Assembly (NCBI GenBank): GCA_947503625.1
Contig: CANNEK010000001.1
Location: forward strand, 486,152-550,151
Direction: 5' to 3'
Source: an uncultured Kordiimonas sp.
GTDB taxonomy: Bacteria > Pseudomonadota > Alphaproteobacteria > Sphingomonadales > Kordiimonadaceae
Length of the DNA stretch: 64,000 nt
In this document: in pieces, positions 1-7,405 of the stretch
How the letters are laid out: each line of letters starts with the position of its first letter
Numbering within the stretch: the stretch's first letter is position 1
Translations under genes and position numbers: made by a program
Notes under the pieces: generated by a model
What the model saw: the letters and a program-made list of their open reading frames with translations, nothing else
What the model was told of the DNA's origin: nothing
The model's database searches: none

Positions 1-141
1 ATCCACCTGCCGATCATACTTGAAGCCTCCGGATTCGTGACACGCTGTCATCAGCAGTAGTTTTTCTGCCGAAGGGCTTTGCATGTCCATCTTCAAGAGT
101 GTTGGGCGCAGTGTCCCTTCCAGAAACTCAGTCGCATTCAT
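1..141 (-). CDS. Phage-like protein, N-terminal part only
   Basis: The 3' part lies beyond the left edge; the first 47 codons are visible. The ATG at 141 has a strong upstream AGGAGGG ribosome site, so the start is well supported. The visible product contains the segments TLRPTLLKMDMQSPSAEKLL and ACHESGGFKYDRQ. From memory, this pattern (a short helix, then 'S.AAE.LLL.TA..ESG....RQ') matches a family of phage-encoded proteins of unknown role, where the Glu of the ESG motif recalls a lytic-transglycosylase-like catalytic Glu. That link is inference and cannot be tested on 47 residues. Its neighbour on the same strand is a DUF4031 gene, a family also common in phages, so a prophage or phage remnant may lie just left of the window. 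Confidence 0.55.
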   Translation of the reverse strand, partial: MNATEFLEGTLRPTLLKMDMQSPSAEKLLLMTACHESGGFKYDRQVD

Positions 142-239
142 TGCTTACCCTCCTGTTGGCAAGTCAATCATGCCGCTCTTTGTATCTGGAATAAATGGTG
201 ACGACTAACCCACCACATTATTGAGGGTCAGCGGCAAAC

Positions 240-515
240 CTACTCCGCAGCGCGCAGCATTACCTGCCTTCTGCGGTAGGTAATGCGGCCGCTTTCGCGG
301 TAGGTTATGGAAACCGCGCCGAAGCTGAGCGCAAGCGCGCGGCGCTCGGCACTGATATCGAAATGCACGCGGTGGGTGCCTTCATATTGCAGCCACTTGT
401 GGTCGATGCCCAGCATGGTTGCCATCGCCAGCAGTTCCTCAAGGCTGTCGGCCAGCATGTGGTTCATATGCAGCCCGTGAAACGGGATCATCGCGTTATC
501 GACATAAACAGCCAT
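240..515 (-). CDS. DUF4031 family protein
   Basis: Small protein of 91 residues. It starts MAVYVDNA and contains HMLADSLEELLAMATMLGI, a WLQ motif, then HFDIS..RRALALSFGAV. This is the layout of DUF4031 (a short VYVD strand, an H-M-x-A-D motif, a final 'G-A-V' strand). Function is not established for the family, which occurs in actinobacteria, phages and scattered proteobacteria. Two ATG codons are in tandem; the second (515) is called because AGGGAA lies at better spacing from it. The gene sits between the rpsD terminator and the phage-like partial gene, all on the minus strand, so it probably has its own promoter or is transcribed weakly by read-through. Confidence 0.75.
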   Translation of the reverse strand: MAVYVDNAMIPFHGLHMNHMLADSLEELLAMATMLGIDHKWLQYEGTHRVHFDISAERRALALSFGAVSITYRESGRITYRRRQVMLRAAE

Positions 516-570
516 CATGTTTCCCTAGCGCACCGAAGCCCTGAATAACAAACAAAAAGGATAACAAACG

Positions 571-598
571 AAAAAGGGCCGCCCCGAAAGGCAGCCCC
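571..598 (-). terminator. Rho-independent terminator of rpsD
   Basis: On the minus strand the sequence reads as a GGGCTGCC / GGCGGCCC stem (one G-U pair) closed by a six-base loop and followed by TTTTT. It lies about 25 bases past the rpsD stop codon. Confidence 0.85.
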
Positions 599-622
599 AA
601 AATTCTGAATGTGGTCTCGTGA

Positions 623-1234
623 TTAACGAGAGTAAAATTCCACCACCAGGTTCGGCTCCATGATCACCGGATATGGTACTTCATCAAGCGTTGGTACGCG
701 CACGTACGTGGCTTTGAAGCCTTCAACGCTGACATACTCTGGGTATTCACGCTCAGGGCTCTGGCTTGCTTCGATCACCATTGGAATGGCACGGGCTTTT
801 TCGCGAACTTCCACAACATCGCCAGCTTTCAGGAGGCGAGAAGGAATGTTACAGCGCTTGCCGTTAACCAGAACATGACCGTGGCTGACGAACTGACGGG
901 CACCAAACACAGTTGGTACGAACTTGGCGCGGTATACAAGTGCGTCCAGACGGCACTCAAGGATACCTACCAGGTTTTCGCCTGTGTCGCCCTTGCGGCG
1001 TACAGCTTCATCGTAATAACGGCGGAACTGTTTCTCGGTGATGTTGCCGTAGTAGCCTTTCAGCTTCTGCTTGGCACGCAGCTGGATACCAAAGTCAGAC
1101 AGCTTGCCTTTGCGGCGCTGACCGTGCTGGCCCGGGCCATAATCACGACGGTTTACCGGGGACTTGGCACGGCCCCAGATGTTTTCGCCCATACGGCGAT
1201 CAATTTTGTACTTCGCTTGGATACGCTTGGACAT
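623..1234 (-). CDS. rpsD: 30S ribosomal protein S4
   Basis: Ribosomal protein S4 of 203 residues, a primary 16S rRNA binder that nucleates small-subunit assembly. The N-terminal S4 domain begins [20 protein letters not shown] and carries [13 protein letters not shown]. The S4 RNA-binding fold follows ([22 protein letters not shown], then [16 protein letters not shown]). The end VEFYSR is the usual bacterial C-terminus. Length is normal. The ATG at 1234 has AGGAG eight bases upstream. It stands alone, with its own sigma70-like promoter (about 1349-1377) and terminator (571-598), rather than in the alpha ribosomal operon, which is usual in alphaproteobacteria. Confidence 0.98.
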   Translation of the reverse strand: MSKRIQAKYKIDRRMGENIWGRAKSPVNRRDYGPGQHGQRRKGKLSDFGIQLRAKQKLKGYYGNITEKQFRRYYDEAVRRKGDTGENLVGILECRLDALVYRAKFVPTVFGARQFVSHGHVLVNGKRCNIPSRLLKAGDVVEVREKARAIPMVIEASQSPEREYPEYVSVEGFKATYVRVPTLDEVPYPVIMEPNLVVEFYSR

Positions 1235-1348
1235 GCGAATCGCTCCTTTTTCTAAGCGCCACGAGCGTGTGCAGTCCGAATTCGATAAGGCACTATATTG
1301 CTCGTGCGGACAGGATCACTATTGCCCTGACCATTCATTAACGGGCGG

Positions 1349-1377
1349 TGGATATAGGTGCAGGGGGCCAGTGTCAA
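1349..1377 (-). promoter_or_regulatory. Likely rpsD promoter
   Basis: Minus strand: a perfect -35 TTGACA (1372-1377) with TATCCA (1349-1354) 17 bases downstream. An alternative TATATC overlaps but has only 15-base spacing. It lies about 115 bases upstream of the rpsD start, leaving a leader in which S4 autoregulation could act, though I see no clear structure for that. Confidence 0.6.
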
Positions 1378-1411
1378 CGGAAAAGTTGTATTTCCGGTGC
1401 TTTATTGCGCT

Positions 1412-2128
1412 TTAAATCTGATATTCGGCAGTGTAGGTCACGCCGCCGGTCAGGTTTGCAGGCACAGCCACATCCATGAACTTTGGGTTCGGGAGCTTCA
1501 GGTTGCCCATCAGTTCCACATATTGCTCCTTGGTTTTCACCTGAAGACGCGGGTTGAACTCGCGCTCCTCCGCGATACGGCTTTCGTGCACACCGCGGTA
1601 ATCATGGCCGGGATACACGACCGTGTCATCCGGCAGGGTAAGCAGTTTCCGGAAAATGCTGTCATACTGCGCGCCCGCGTCCCCGTTCTGGAAATCGGTG
1701 CGACCACTGCCCCTGATTAAAAGCGTGTCGCCTGTGAACACCATCGACCTTCCATCTGTTTCCAGCAAATAGCTGAAGCTGTCGTCGGTGTGGCCCGGTG
1801 TTGCGATGGCCTTCAGCGCATGGTTGCCGAATGTGATCTCCTCGCCGTCCTTAACGAAACGATCAATGCCGGAGGCACTTGAGCCTGCACCATGGATACT
1901 GAGCGCACCAAATGTCTCGCGCAAAGCCCCAAGCCCCGTGACATGGTCGGCGTGCACATGTGTGTCGATACCGTACTTAAGGGTCAGGCCCAACTCCTTG
2001 AGCAACCGGACATAAAGCGGCATCTGCTCCACAACCGGGTCGATCATCACCGCTTCCCGGCTGTCTTCATCCCCGAGCAGATAGGTATACGTCCATGTTG
2101 CATGGTCAAAAAGTTGCCGGAAGATCAT
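1412..2128 (-). CDS. ETHE1-like persulfide dioxygenase (MBL fold)
   Basis: Metallo-beta-lactamase-fold protein of 238 residues. The HxHxDH motif is at residues 57-62 (THVHADH). The third His lies in ATPGHT, the bridging Asp in FTGDTLLI, and the last His in YPGHDY. The segment GSGRTDFQNGD is typical of ETHE1/persulfide dioxygenases, which oxidise glutathione persulfide to sulfite with one iron per active site. The start is ATG at 2128, sharing one base with the stop of the rhodanese gene (TGATG); AGGAGG lies upstream inside that gene. It is the last gene of the CsoR-rhodanese-dioxygenase operon, which fits cytoplasmic sulfide/persulfide detoxification. A glyoxalase II is less likely because the RTDFQ motif favours ETHE1. 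Confidence 0.9.
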   Translation of the reverse strand: MIFRQLFDHATWTYTYLLGDEDSREAVMIDPVVEQMPLYVRLLKELGLTLKYGIDTHVHADHVTGLGALRETFGALSIHGAGSSASGIDRFVKDGEEITFGNHALKAIATPGHTDDSFSYLLETDGRSMVFTGDTLLIRGSGRTDFQNGDAGAQYDSIFRKLLTLPDDTVVYPGHDYRGVHESRIAEEREFNPRLQVKTKEQYVELMGNLKLPNPKFMDVAVPANLTGGVTYTAEYQI

Positions 2129-2694
2129 CAATTTGCCTCCTGTGTTGCATTGGCACCCGGATTAGTACCACCTGTGTTGTTCCACGGCATGCGGGCCAGC
2201 ATCATACCCATGGCACATGTGTCTGTCAGCCCGGCAAACACCAGCCCTGCCCCAACAAAAGCCGACAGGCCGACGAACCAAGGGTGTACCAGTGCGCCCA
2301 GAACAACACCGAGCAGCACGAGAGAACCGGCAGCAATGCGCACCTGCCGCTCAAGCGACATGGTTTCCCTGCCGCGGTTAACCGGCATGCCGGAAGCATC
2401 GCAGGCATCAGTGCCACCTTCAACCACAAAGATGCTCTTGTCGGTTGCCCGGGCCAGTTGCTCGGCCGCCTTCATGGCACGACCGCCACTTTTACACAGG
2501 ATGAAAATCTGGTCGGTGCCATCCGCCGCCGCAATTACCGTATCGGTATCGAAGCCTTGCAGTGGAAACAGCCTGACACCATCTACATGGCAGGTTGCGT
2601 GCTCTGCAGGGGTACGCACGTCAATCATAAACAGGTTTGGGTGCAGGTTGCGCACCTTGCCGAACGCTTCGACCGAAATAGTTTGAACTTTCAC
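2128..2694 (-). CDS. Rhodanese domain fused to DUF2892 membrane domain
   Basis: Protein of 188 residues. Residues 1-100 form a rhodanese domain with Asp in IDVRTPAEHA and the catalytic Cys67 in the loop CKSGGR, which would carry persulfide sulfur. Residues about 118-165 contain two hydrophobic helices (IAAGSLVLLGVVLGALV and GLSAFVGAGLVFAGLT) followed by DTCAMGMML, typical of the DUF2892 inner-membrane module seen in E. coli YgaP. The start is GTG at 2694 with AGGAG seven bases upstream. It lies 12 bases after the repressor gene and overlaps the dioxygenase gene by one base, so the three are almost certainly co-transcribed. Its likely role is membrane-associated sulfur transfer feeding the dioxygenase. 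Confidence 0.88.
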   Translation of the reverse strand: MKVQTISVEAFGKVRNLHPNLFMIDVRTPAEHATCHVDGVRLFPLQGFDTDTVIAAADGTDQIFILCKSGGRAMKAAEQLARATDKSIFVVEGGTDACDASGMPVNRGRETMSLERQVRIAAGSLVLLGVVLGALVHPWFVGLSAFVGAGLVFAGLTDTCAMGMMLARMPWNNTGGTNPGANATQEAN

Positions 2695-2706
2695 TGACTT
2701 ACTCCT

Positions 2707-2961
2707 TTACGCGTACTTTGAGATCAACTTTCCAAGCTCGATGGCCTGATCGGTCTCTCCCGACTTGATGTGTTCTTCAATCATACAGGCAAGCATAGTA
2801 TGATTGGCCTTCTCGAGCGCTTTGCGGGCGGCGCTCATTTGCTGGGCGACCCGTTCGCAATCAGGCTCGTCAACAGCCATCATCTTTTGAATTCCACGCA
2901 GCTGCCCTTCAATGCGTGCCAGCCTGTTCAGCATTGCTGTGCGGTCTTTTTCGTTGATCAT
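2707..2961 (-). CDS. CsoR/FrmR-family repressor, probable persulfide sensor
   Basis: All-helical DUF156 repressor of 84 residues, with RLARIEGQLRGIQKMM as the DNA-facing helix. The start is ATG at 2961 (MINEKDRTAML), with GGAG six bases before it; a longer reading from TTG at 2973 has no ribosome site. Visible candidate ligands are Cys35, His54, Cys59 and His64. In copper-sensing CsoR the spacing is Cys, +25 His, +29 Cys; here it is Cys, +24 Cys, +29 His, so the canonical copper site is not present. Being first in an operon with a rhodanese and a persulfide dioxygenase, it more likely senses reactive sulfur, as CstR does. It probably represses its own operon through the palindrome just upstream. 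Confidence 0.88.
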   Translation of the reverse strand: MINEKDRTAMLNRLARIEGQLRGIQKMMAVDEPDCERVAQQMSAARKALEKANHTMLACMIEEHIKSGETDQAIELGKLISKYA

Positions 2962-2973
2962 AATGATCTCCAA

Positions 2974-2994
2974 ATACTATACCCCCTATAGTAT
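2974..2994. promoter_or_regulatory. Palindromic operator of the persulfide operon
   Basis: Perfect inverted repeat: ATACTATA, a CCCCC centre, then TATAGTAT. An A/T-rich dyad around a short G/C tract is the known operator form for CsoR-family repressors. It ends 13 bases before the repressor start codon and overlaps the -10 element. Confidence 0.85.
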
Positions 2995-3017
2995 AATTTC
3001 GATCACAGAAATTTCAA
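2990..3017 (-). promoter_or_regulatory. Sigma70-type promoter of the persulfide operon
   Basis: Minus strand: -35 TTGAAA (3012-3017), a 16-base spacer, then -10 TATACT (2990-2995). The -10 sits inside the palindromic operator, so a bound repressor would block RNA polymerase directly. Confidence 0.75.
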
Positions 3018-3146
3018 GAGTATGAGAGGAATTTAGCCAGTCGAATAGTTTGACTCCCAGAAAGGATACAAACGCGGCAGCATCCTCACAATCGTAGGGC
3101 GGCTGTTATCCAAAACACAGCAACAGACGCCTTTTGTCCCGTTCGC

Positions 3147-4031
3147 TCATCCCCGGAAACGGCGGATAAGGCTGGACGTGTCATTCCGGCTGCCACCCAT
3201 TTTCTGCACGTCTGTGTAGAACTGATCAACCAATGCCGTCAGAGGCAGTGAAACCTGCATGCGTGACGCTTCATCAAGTACGATGCCCAGATCCTTGCGC
3301 ATCCAGTTAACGGCAAAGCCAAAGTCAAATTCACCGTCTATCATTGTTGATGCGCGGTTTTCCATCTGCCAGCTTTGCGCCGCGCCCTTGCTGATCACAT
3401 CAACAACTGCTTTGGCGTCCAGTCCCGCTTCCATCGCAAAATGCAGAGCTTCTGCAAGCCCCTGCACTACCCCGGCGATGCAAATCTGGTTGACCATCTT
3501 GGCCAGTTGCCCGGCGCCAGCATCGCCCAGTAGCCTGACAGATTTTCCGTATGCGGTCATTATGTCCGCTGCCTTGTCGAAATGGCCCTGCCCTCCACCA
3601 CACATCACTGTCAGCGCTCCGTTCACGGCACCAGCCTCTCCACCGGAGACCGGCGCGTCGACGAACCCTACACCGCGCTTTTCCGCAGCAGCTGCCATCG
3701 TGCGGGCACAATCTGCTGATGCGGTGGTGTGATCAACAAACACTGTATCCTGTTGCATCGCATCAAATACGCCGTTGTCACCGATGCAAATCGACTCAAC
3801 ATCCCTGTCTGCGCCCACACAGGCAAAAACGATATCCGCGTCTGCCGCGGCACCTGCCGGTGTCGGGGCAGCGAACAGCTCGGCATCTGTTTGTTCCGAA
3901 TATTCATCTATCCAGTCTTCAGCCTTGCTTGCGGTTCGGTTATAAACCGTAACACTATGACCAGCGCGTGCCAGATGGCCTGCCATAGGGTATCCCATCA
4001 CCCCAAGACCGATAAATGCCAGTTTTGCCAT
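3147..4031 (-). CDS. NAD(P)-dependent beta-hydroxyacid dehydrogenase
   Basis: Protein of 294 residues of the 3-hydroxyisobutyrate dehydrogenase / tartronate semialdehyde reductase family. The N-terminal Rossmann motif is GLGVMG (residues 8-13). The substrate loop DAPVSGG is at 125-131, and the catalytic Lys178 is in GQLAKMVNQ. The C-terminal helical domain includes MRKDLGI. Length is normal. The ATG at 4031 follows GGAGGG at four bases. The neighbours (YHS protein, persulfide operon) are not functionally related, so the substrate cannot be set; candidates are 3-hydroxyisobutyrate, tartronate semialdehyde or succinic semialdehyde. Asn31-Arg32 after the second strand favours NADP over NAD, by analogy. 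Confidence 0.9.
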   Translation of the reverse strand: MAKLAFIGLGVMGYPMAGHLARAGHSVTVYNRTASKAEDWIDEYSEQTDAELFAAPTPAGAAADADIVFACVGADRDVESICIGDNGVFDAMQQDTVFVDHTTASADCARTMAAAAEKRGVGFVDAPVSGGEAGAVNGALTVMCGGGQGHFDKAADIMTAYGKSVRLLGDAGAGQLAKMVNQICIAGVVQGLAEALHFAMEAGLDAKAVVDVISKGAAQSWQMENRASTMIDGEFDFGFAVNWMRKDLGIVLDEASRMQVSLPLTALVDQFYTDVQKMGGSRNDTSSLIRRFRG

Positions 4032-4141
4032 GTAACCCTCCAGATCGAATGATGAACATGCCCCTGCTTAGGGGACACCGCGCTCAATGTCCAGCAGGCG
4101 GGTTGGCGTAAATTCCCTTTGACTGAATTAATCAGAAAAGA

Positions 4142-4651
4142 TCAGAATTTGGCTTTGAAATTTGAAAAATTCTTTGCTTCCACTTCCCAGCGTTTATCCG
4201 CGACAACACGAAACTTGAGGCTGTTGGTTTTCCACATTTCCAGTTTCATCTCGTTTTCAAATAAAAACAGTTTTCCATCCTCAACGGAAAAAACGGAAGG
4301 GTCTGCGCTCACCGTACGGTGTTCCGACATCGCAAAAGCGCAATGTCCAGCATACTGAGGTGCGTAAGCGATTGGATTTTCCATGAAAGACTGGCGACTG
4401 CTATAATTGGCAAAATAATAGAGCTGCCCTTCATAAGGGTAGCTGATGGATGCGTTGCCCGGCTGGGGTAGCCCGCCCGCAAAATATAGTGTTGGATCAT
4501 ATCCGCCTATCGCGAGAGGCAGGTTTTTAGTGTCTACGGCTTGGTGAAGAGCAACACCTGCAGTCAACAAACTCTCATGATGAGCTGTTGCTGCCACAGG
4601 CGTTGTAGTAATCGCTATAATAACCAGTCCGGTTTTAATCAACTTGCTCAC
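4142..4651 (-). CDS. Periplasmic YHS-domain protein
   Basis: Exported protein of 169 residues. A signal peptide covers about residues 1-23 (basic MSKLIKTG, hydrophobic core, TAHHES after the cut). The core GGYDPTLYFAGG, YYFANYSSRQSFMENP and YAPQYAGHCAFAMSEH matches the YHS family of small secreted proteins, in which a Cys and nearby His/Tyr may bind metal. Function is not known with confidence. It is transcribed divergently from the penicillin-acylase-type gene across about 210 bases (4652-4861), which must hold both promoters. Confidence 0.85.
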   Translation of the reverse strand: MSKLIKTGLVIIAITTTPVAATAHHESLLTAGVALHQAVDTKNLPLAIGGYDPTLYFAGGLPQPGNASISYPYEGQLYYFANYSSRQSFMENPIAYAPQYAGHCAFAMSEHRTVSADPSVFSVEDGKLFLFENEMKLEMWKTNSLKFRVVADKRWEVEAKNFSNFKAKF

Positions 4652-4861
4652 TTGAAATCTCTTTCCTTTTTGCCCTGTCCGTTAGGCAAAAAGTATGGCC
4701 CGCCGCAGTGGATTGCACTTAACGTTAAAACACCTATGGGTGAGCAAGCCGTGAGTGATTGTGCAAATCGGCCCGGTACACTTTATTCAGGTGTTGGCAA
4801 AAGAGTGAAACGCCATATAGTTACGGCTGGTACGGTCGGCAAAACTAGGGACATATACATA

Positions 4862-7303
4862 ATGAAATCATGGAAATTCTGGCTAATTTTTGCAGGCGTT
4901 ATGATGCTTGCATTTGTTGGTATCGGTTATGGTTGGCTAAAAAGCAGCCTCCCTCCGGTTAGTGGTACCTTCATGGTTGAAGGCCCCGGCGACACCATCA
5001 CCATTGCGCGCGACGCAAACGGTGTACCGCACATAGATGCAGCGAGCGAAAATGACCTAGCGTTTGGCCTTGGTTATACCCACGCCCAGGACCGCTTGTG
5101 GCAAATGGAAATGAACCGCCGCATTGGCTCTGGACGCGTTGCAGAGGTACTTGGCTCATCCGGGCTTGCTTTTGACCGCTACTTTAGAACGCTCGGCTTT
5201 ACGTCTCGAGCGAAAACAGCGCTTGCGGCCCTGCCCGCGGACGCAGTTGAGATGTTGGAGATGTATGCAAGGGGAGTGAACGCTTATGTTTCCGATCATG
5301 CTGGTGCGCTGCCACCGGAATTTGTAATTACAGGCGTCGATCCGGAACCATGGTCACCAATAGATTCACTGGTTTGGCAAAAAATGATGTGGCTGGACTT
5401 GTCTGGCAATGCAAGACACGAAGTTGCGCGTGCGCGCCTTCTTACAAAGCTGAGCCCGGAACAGGTTGCAACACTGTACCCCGTTTACCCCGGGGAAGCG
5501 CCGAGAGACCTCCCGGACATGGCCAGCCTATACGAAAAAGCTCCTATCATGGCAGTAGCTAAGGCCATAGGCCCCGAAAAGCCTGCGGGCTATGGCTCAA
5601 ACAACTGGGTGGTTTCAGGTGAAAAAACAGCTTCCGGATTGCCGCTGCTTGCAAACGACCCGCATCTGGGCTTGACAACACCATCCATCTGGTATCTGGC
5701 GCGCCTCCATAATCGCACGGATGGCAGCAACATTGTGGGTGTCAGCTTTCCTGGCGCGCCGGGTATCGTGCTCGGGCGAAACAATCACATCGCGTGGGGG
5801 TTCACGAACACAGCACCAGACATTATGGACCTTTTCATTGAAAAGCTGGTCGACGAAGACAGATACCTGACCCCTAACGGGCCGTCTCGTTTCGGCGTCC
5901 GGAAAGAGACGATCAAAGTACGAGGTGGTGAAGATATCGTGATGAACGTAAGGGAAACACGCCACGGCCCTGTCGTTTCCGACATTTATGATGGTACCGA
6001 AGAATTCGTAAACGAAGGGCACGTTATAGCTCTGCAATGGACAGCCCTTTTGCCCAATGACAGTGGTGTGATTGCACTCTCGAAACTCGGGTCGGCGAAG
6101 AACTTTGACGAGTTCAGAGAGGCTGGTTCTTTTTACGGCGGCCCTCAACAAAACATGATTTACGCTGATACCGAGGGTAATATTGGTTACTACGCACCTG
6201 CAATTGTGCCCGTTCGCCGAGTAGACAATGAAATCAATGGCTTACTGCCATCCCCTGGCTGGGATGAAAAATACGACTGGCAGGGATTTTTACCCTACGA
6301 TCAGTTGCCGACCCGGTTCAATCCGTCCAATGGCGTTATCGCAACGGCCAACGAGAAAATTATCGATGACAGCTATCCACACTATATAACACACGACTGG
6401 GCTTTACCTTATCGTGGCAATCGCATACGTGCAGCACTACACGCGGTAGCAGAACACACCACGGATACCTTTGGAAAACTTCATTCAGATGTTGTGTCAG
6501 ACATGGCACGGGACATTCTGCCGTGGATGCTGGTCCACCTTGAAGAGACACCTCTGAAAGCCCGACTGGCTTCATGGGACGGCGAAATGGCAGCAGACCA
6601 GCCAGAACCGCTCATCTTTTACACCTGGTTGCGGCATTACCAGGCCTTTCTGATGGCAGACGAACTGGGTGAATTGTATTCGAGCTTCCGCCGTCAACGA
6701 CCAAGGCTTCTGAAATCCAGCCTTTATTGGGCGTCAACCCCAAAAAGCGATGCATGGAATACAGGCTATTACGCTCTTCCTGTGCTGGGCCAAAGTGCAT
6801 CTCTCGAATGGTGTGACGATGTCACCACGGAAGAAAAACAGGAGACATGCGGTGCGCTGGCAAATCGGGCAATGGCGGAAACTATCAATGAACTATCGGT
6901 GGCTTACGGTGAAGACTGGCAAGGCTGGAAATGGGGCACCACTCACGTCGTGCAGCAAACTCACCGCCCCATGAGCCAAATACCAGTCCTGAAAGACATA
7001 TTTGGACTGAATGCACCGATTGGGGGCGGGCGTTTCACGGTCAACGTCGCTGGTGTCAGCACCAATCCCGGCGCACTTAACCAATCGACATTTGGCCCAA
7101 GTTACCGGGGTATTTTTGACCTTTCTGACTTGGAAAAATCGCTTTACGTGCAGCCTACCGGCCAATCGGGCAATCCGTTTTCGGACCACTATGCAGACTT
7201 GTTCGAAACGTGGCGCGACGTGGAATATTTCACGATTCCGACAACAAAACCTGTTCCGGATGACGCTGTAGGGATTTTAACGCTGGTGCCGGGTCAACAA
7301 TAA
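4862..7303 (+). CDS. Penicillin acylase family (Ntn hydrolase)
   Basis: Protein of 813 residues made as an inactive precursor and expected to cut itself into alpha and beta chains. One N-terminal hydrophobic helix (FWLIFAGVMMLAFVGIGYGW) acts as signal or anchor. The alpha chain has DANGVPHI and GYTHAQDRLWQMEMNRR. The autocatalytic site is GYG-SNNWVVSG; Ser246 becomes the new N-terminal nucleophile. The beta chain holds NDPHLGLTTPSIWY, SFPGAPGIVLGRN and the oxyanion/charge-relay region STNPGALNQSTFGPSYR. The ATG at 4862 is chosen because the hydrophobic signal starts there; the frame stays open further upstream without a ribosome site and would run into the divergent gene. Substrates in the family range from beta-lactams to acyl-homoserine lactones and cyclic lipopeptides, and the specificity cannot be read from sequence. 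Confidence 0.93.
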   Translation: MKSWKFWLIFAGVMMLAFVGIGYGWLKSSLPPVSGTFMVEGPGDTITIARDANGVPHIDAASENDLAFGLGYTHAQDRLWQMEMNRRIGSGRVAEVLGSSGLAFDRYFRTLGFTSRAKTALAALPADAVEMLEMYARGVNAYVSDHAGALPPEFVITGVDPEPWSPIDSLVWQKMMWLDLSGNARHEVARARLLTKLSPEQVATLYPVYPGEAPRDLPDMASLYEKAPIMAVAKAIGPEKPAGYGSNNWVVSGEKTASGLPLLANDPHLGLTTPSIWYLARLHNRTDGSNIVGVSFPGAPGIVLGRNNHIAWGFTNTAPDIMDLFIEKLVDEDRYLTPNGPSRFGVRKETIKVRGGEDIVMNVRETRHGPVVSDIYDGTEEFVNEGHVIALQWTALLPNDSGVIALSKLGSAKNFDEFREAGSFYGGPQQNMIYADTEGNIGYYAPAIVPVRRVDNEINGLLPSPGWDEKYDWQGFLPYDQLPTRFNPSNGVIATANEKIIDDSYPHYITHDWALPYRGNRIRAALHAVAEHTTDTFGKLHSDVVSDMARDILPWMLVHLEETPLKARLASWDGEMAADQPEPLIFYTWLRHYQAFLMADELGELYSSFRRQRPRLLKSSLYWASTPKSDAWNTGYYALPVLGQSASLEWCDDVTTEEKQETCGALANRAMAETINELSVAYGEDWQGWKWGTTHVVQQTHRPMSQIPVLKDIFGLNAPIGGGRFTVNVAGVSTNPGALNQSTFGPSYRGIFDLSDLEKSLYVQPTGQSGNPFSDHYADLFETWRDVEYFTIPTTKPVPDDAVGILTLVPGQQ

Positions 7304-7405
7304 TAAGGCCATCGGCAAATCTGATCGGTTAGCGTGAACGAGTTGTTAACCATCTATTGCGATAGTGAGGCAACTTCATAGCGTTAACTCGAAGACAGGT
7401 GCCCC

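Noticed and set aside
4541..4861. Upstream extension of the penicillin-acylase-type frame
   Set aside because: It overlaps the divergent YHS gene and lacks a ribosome site; the signal helix begins at the ATG at 4862.
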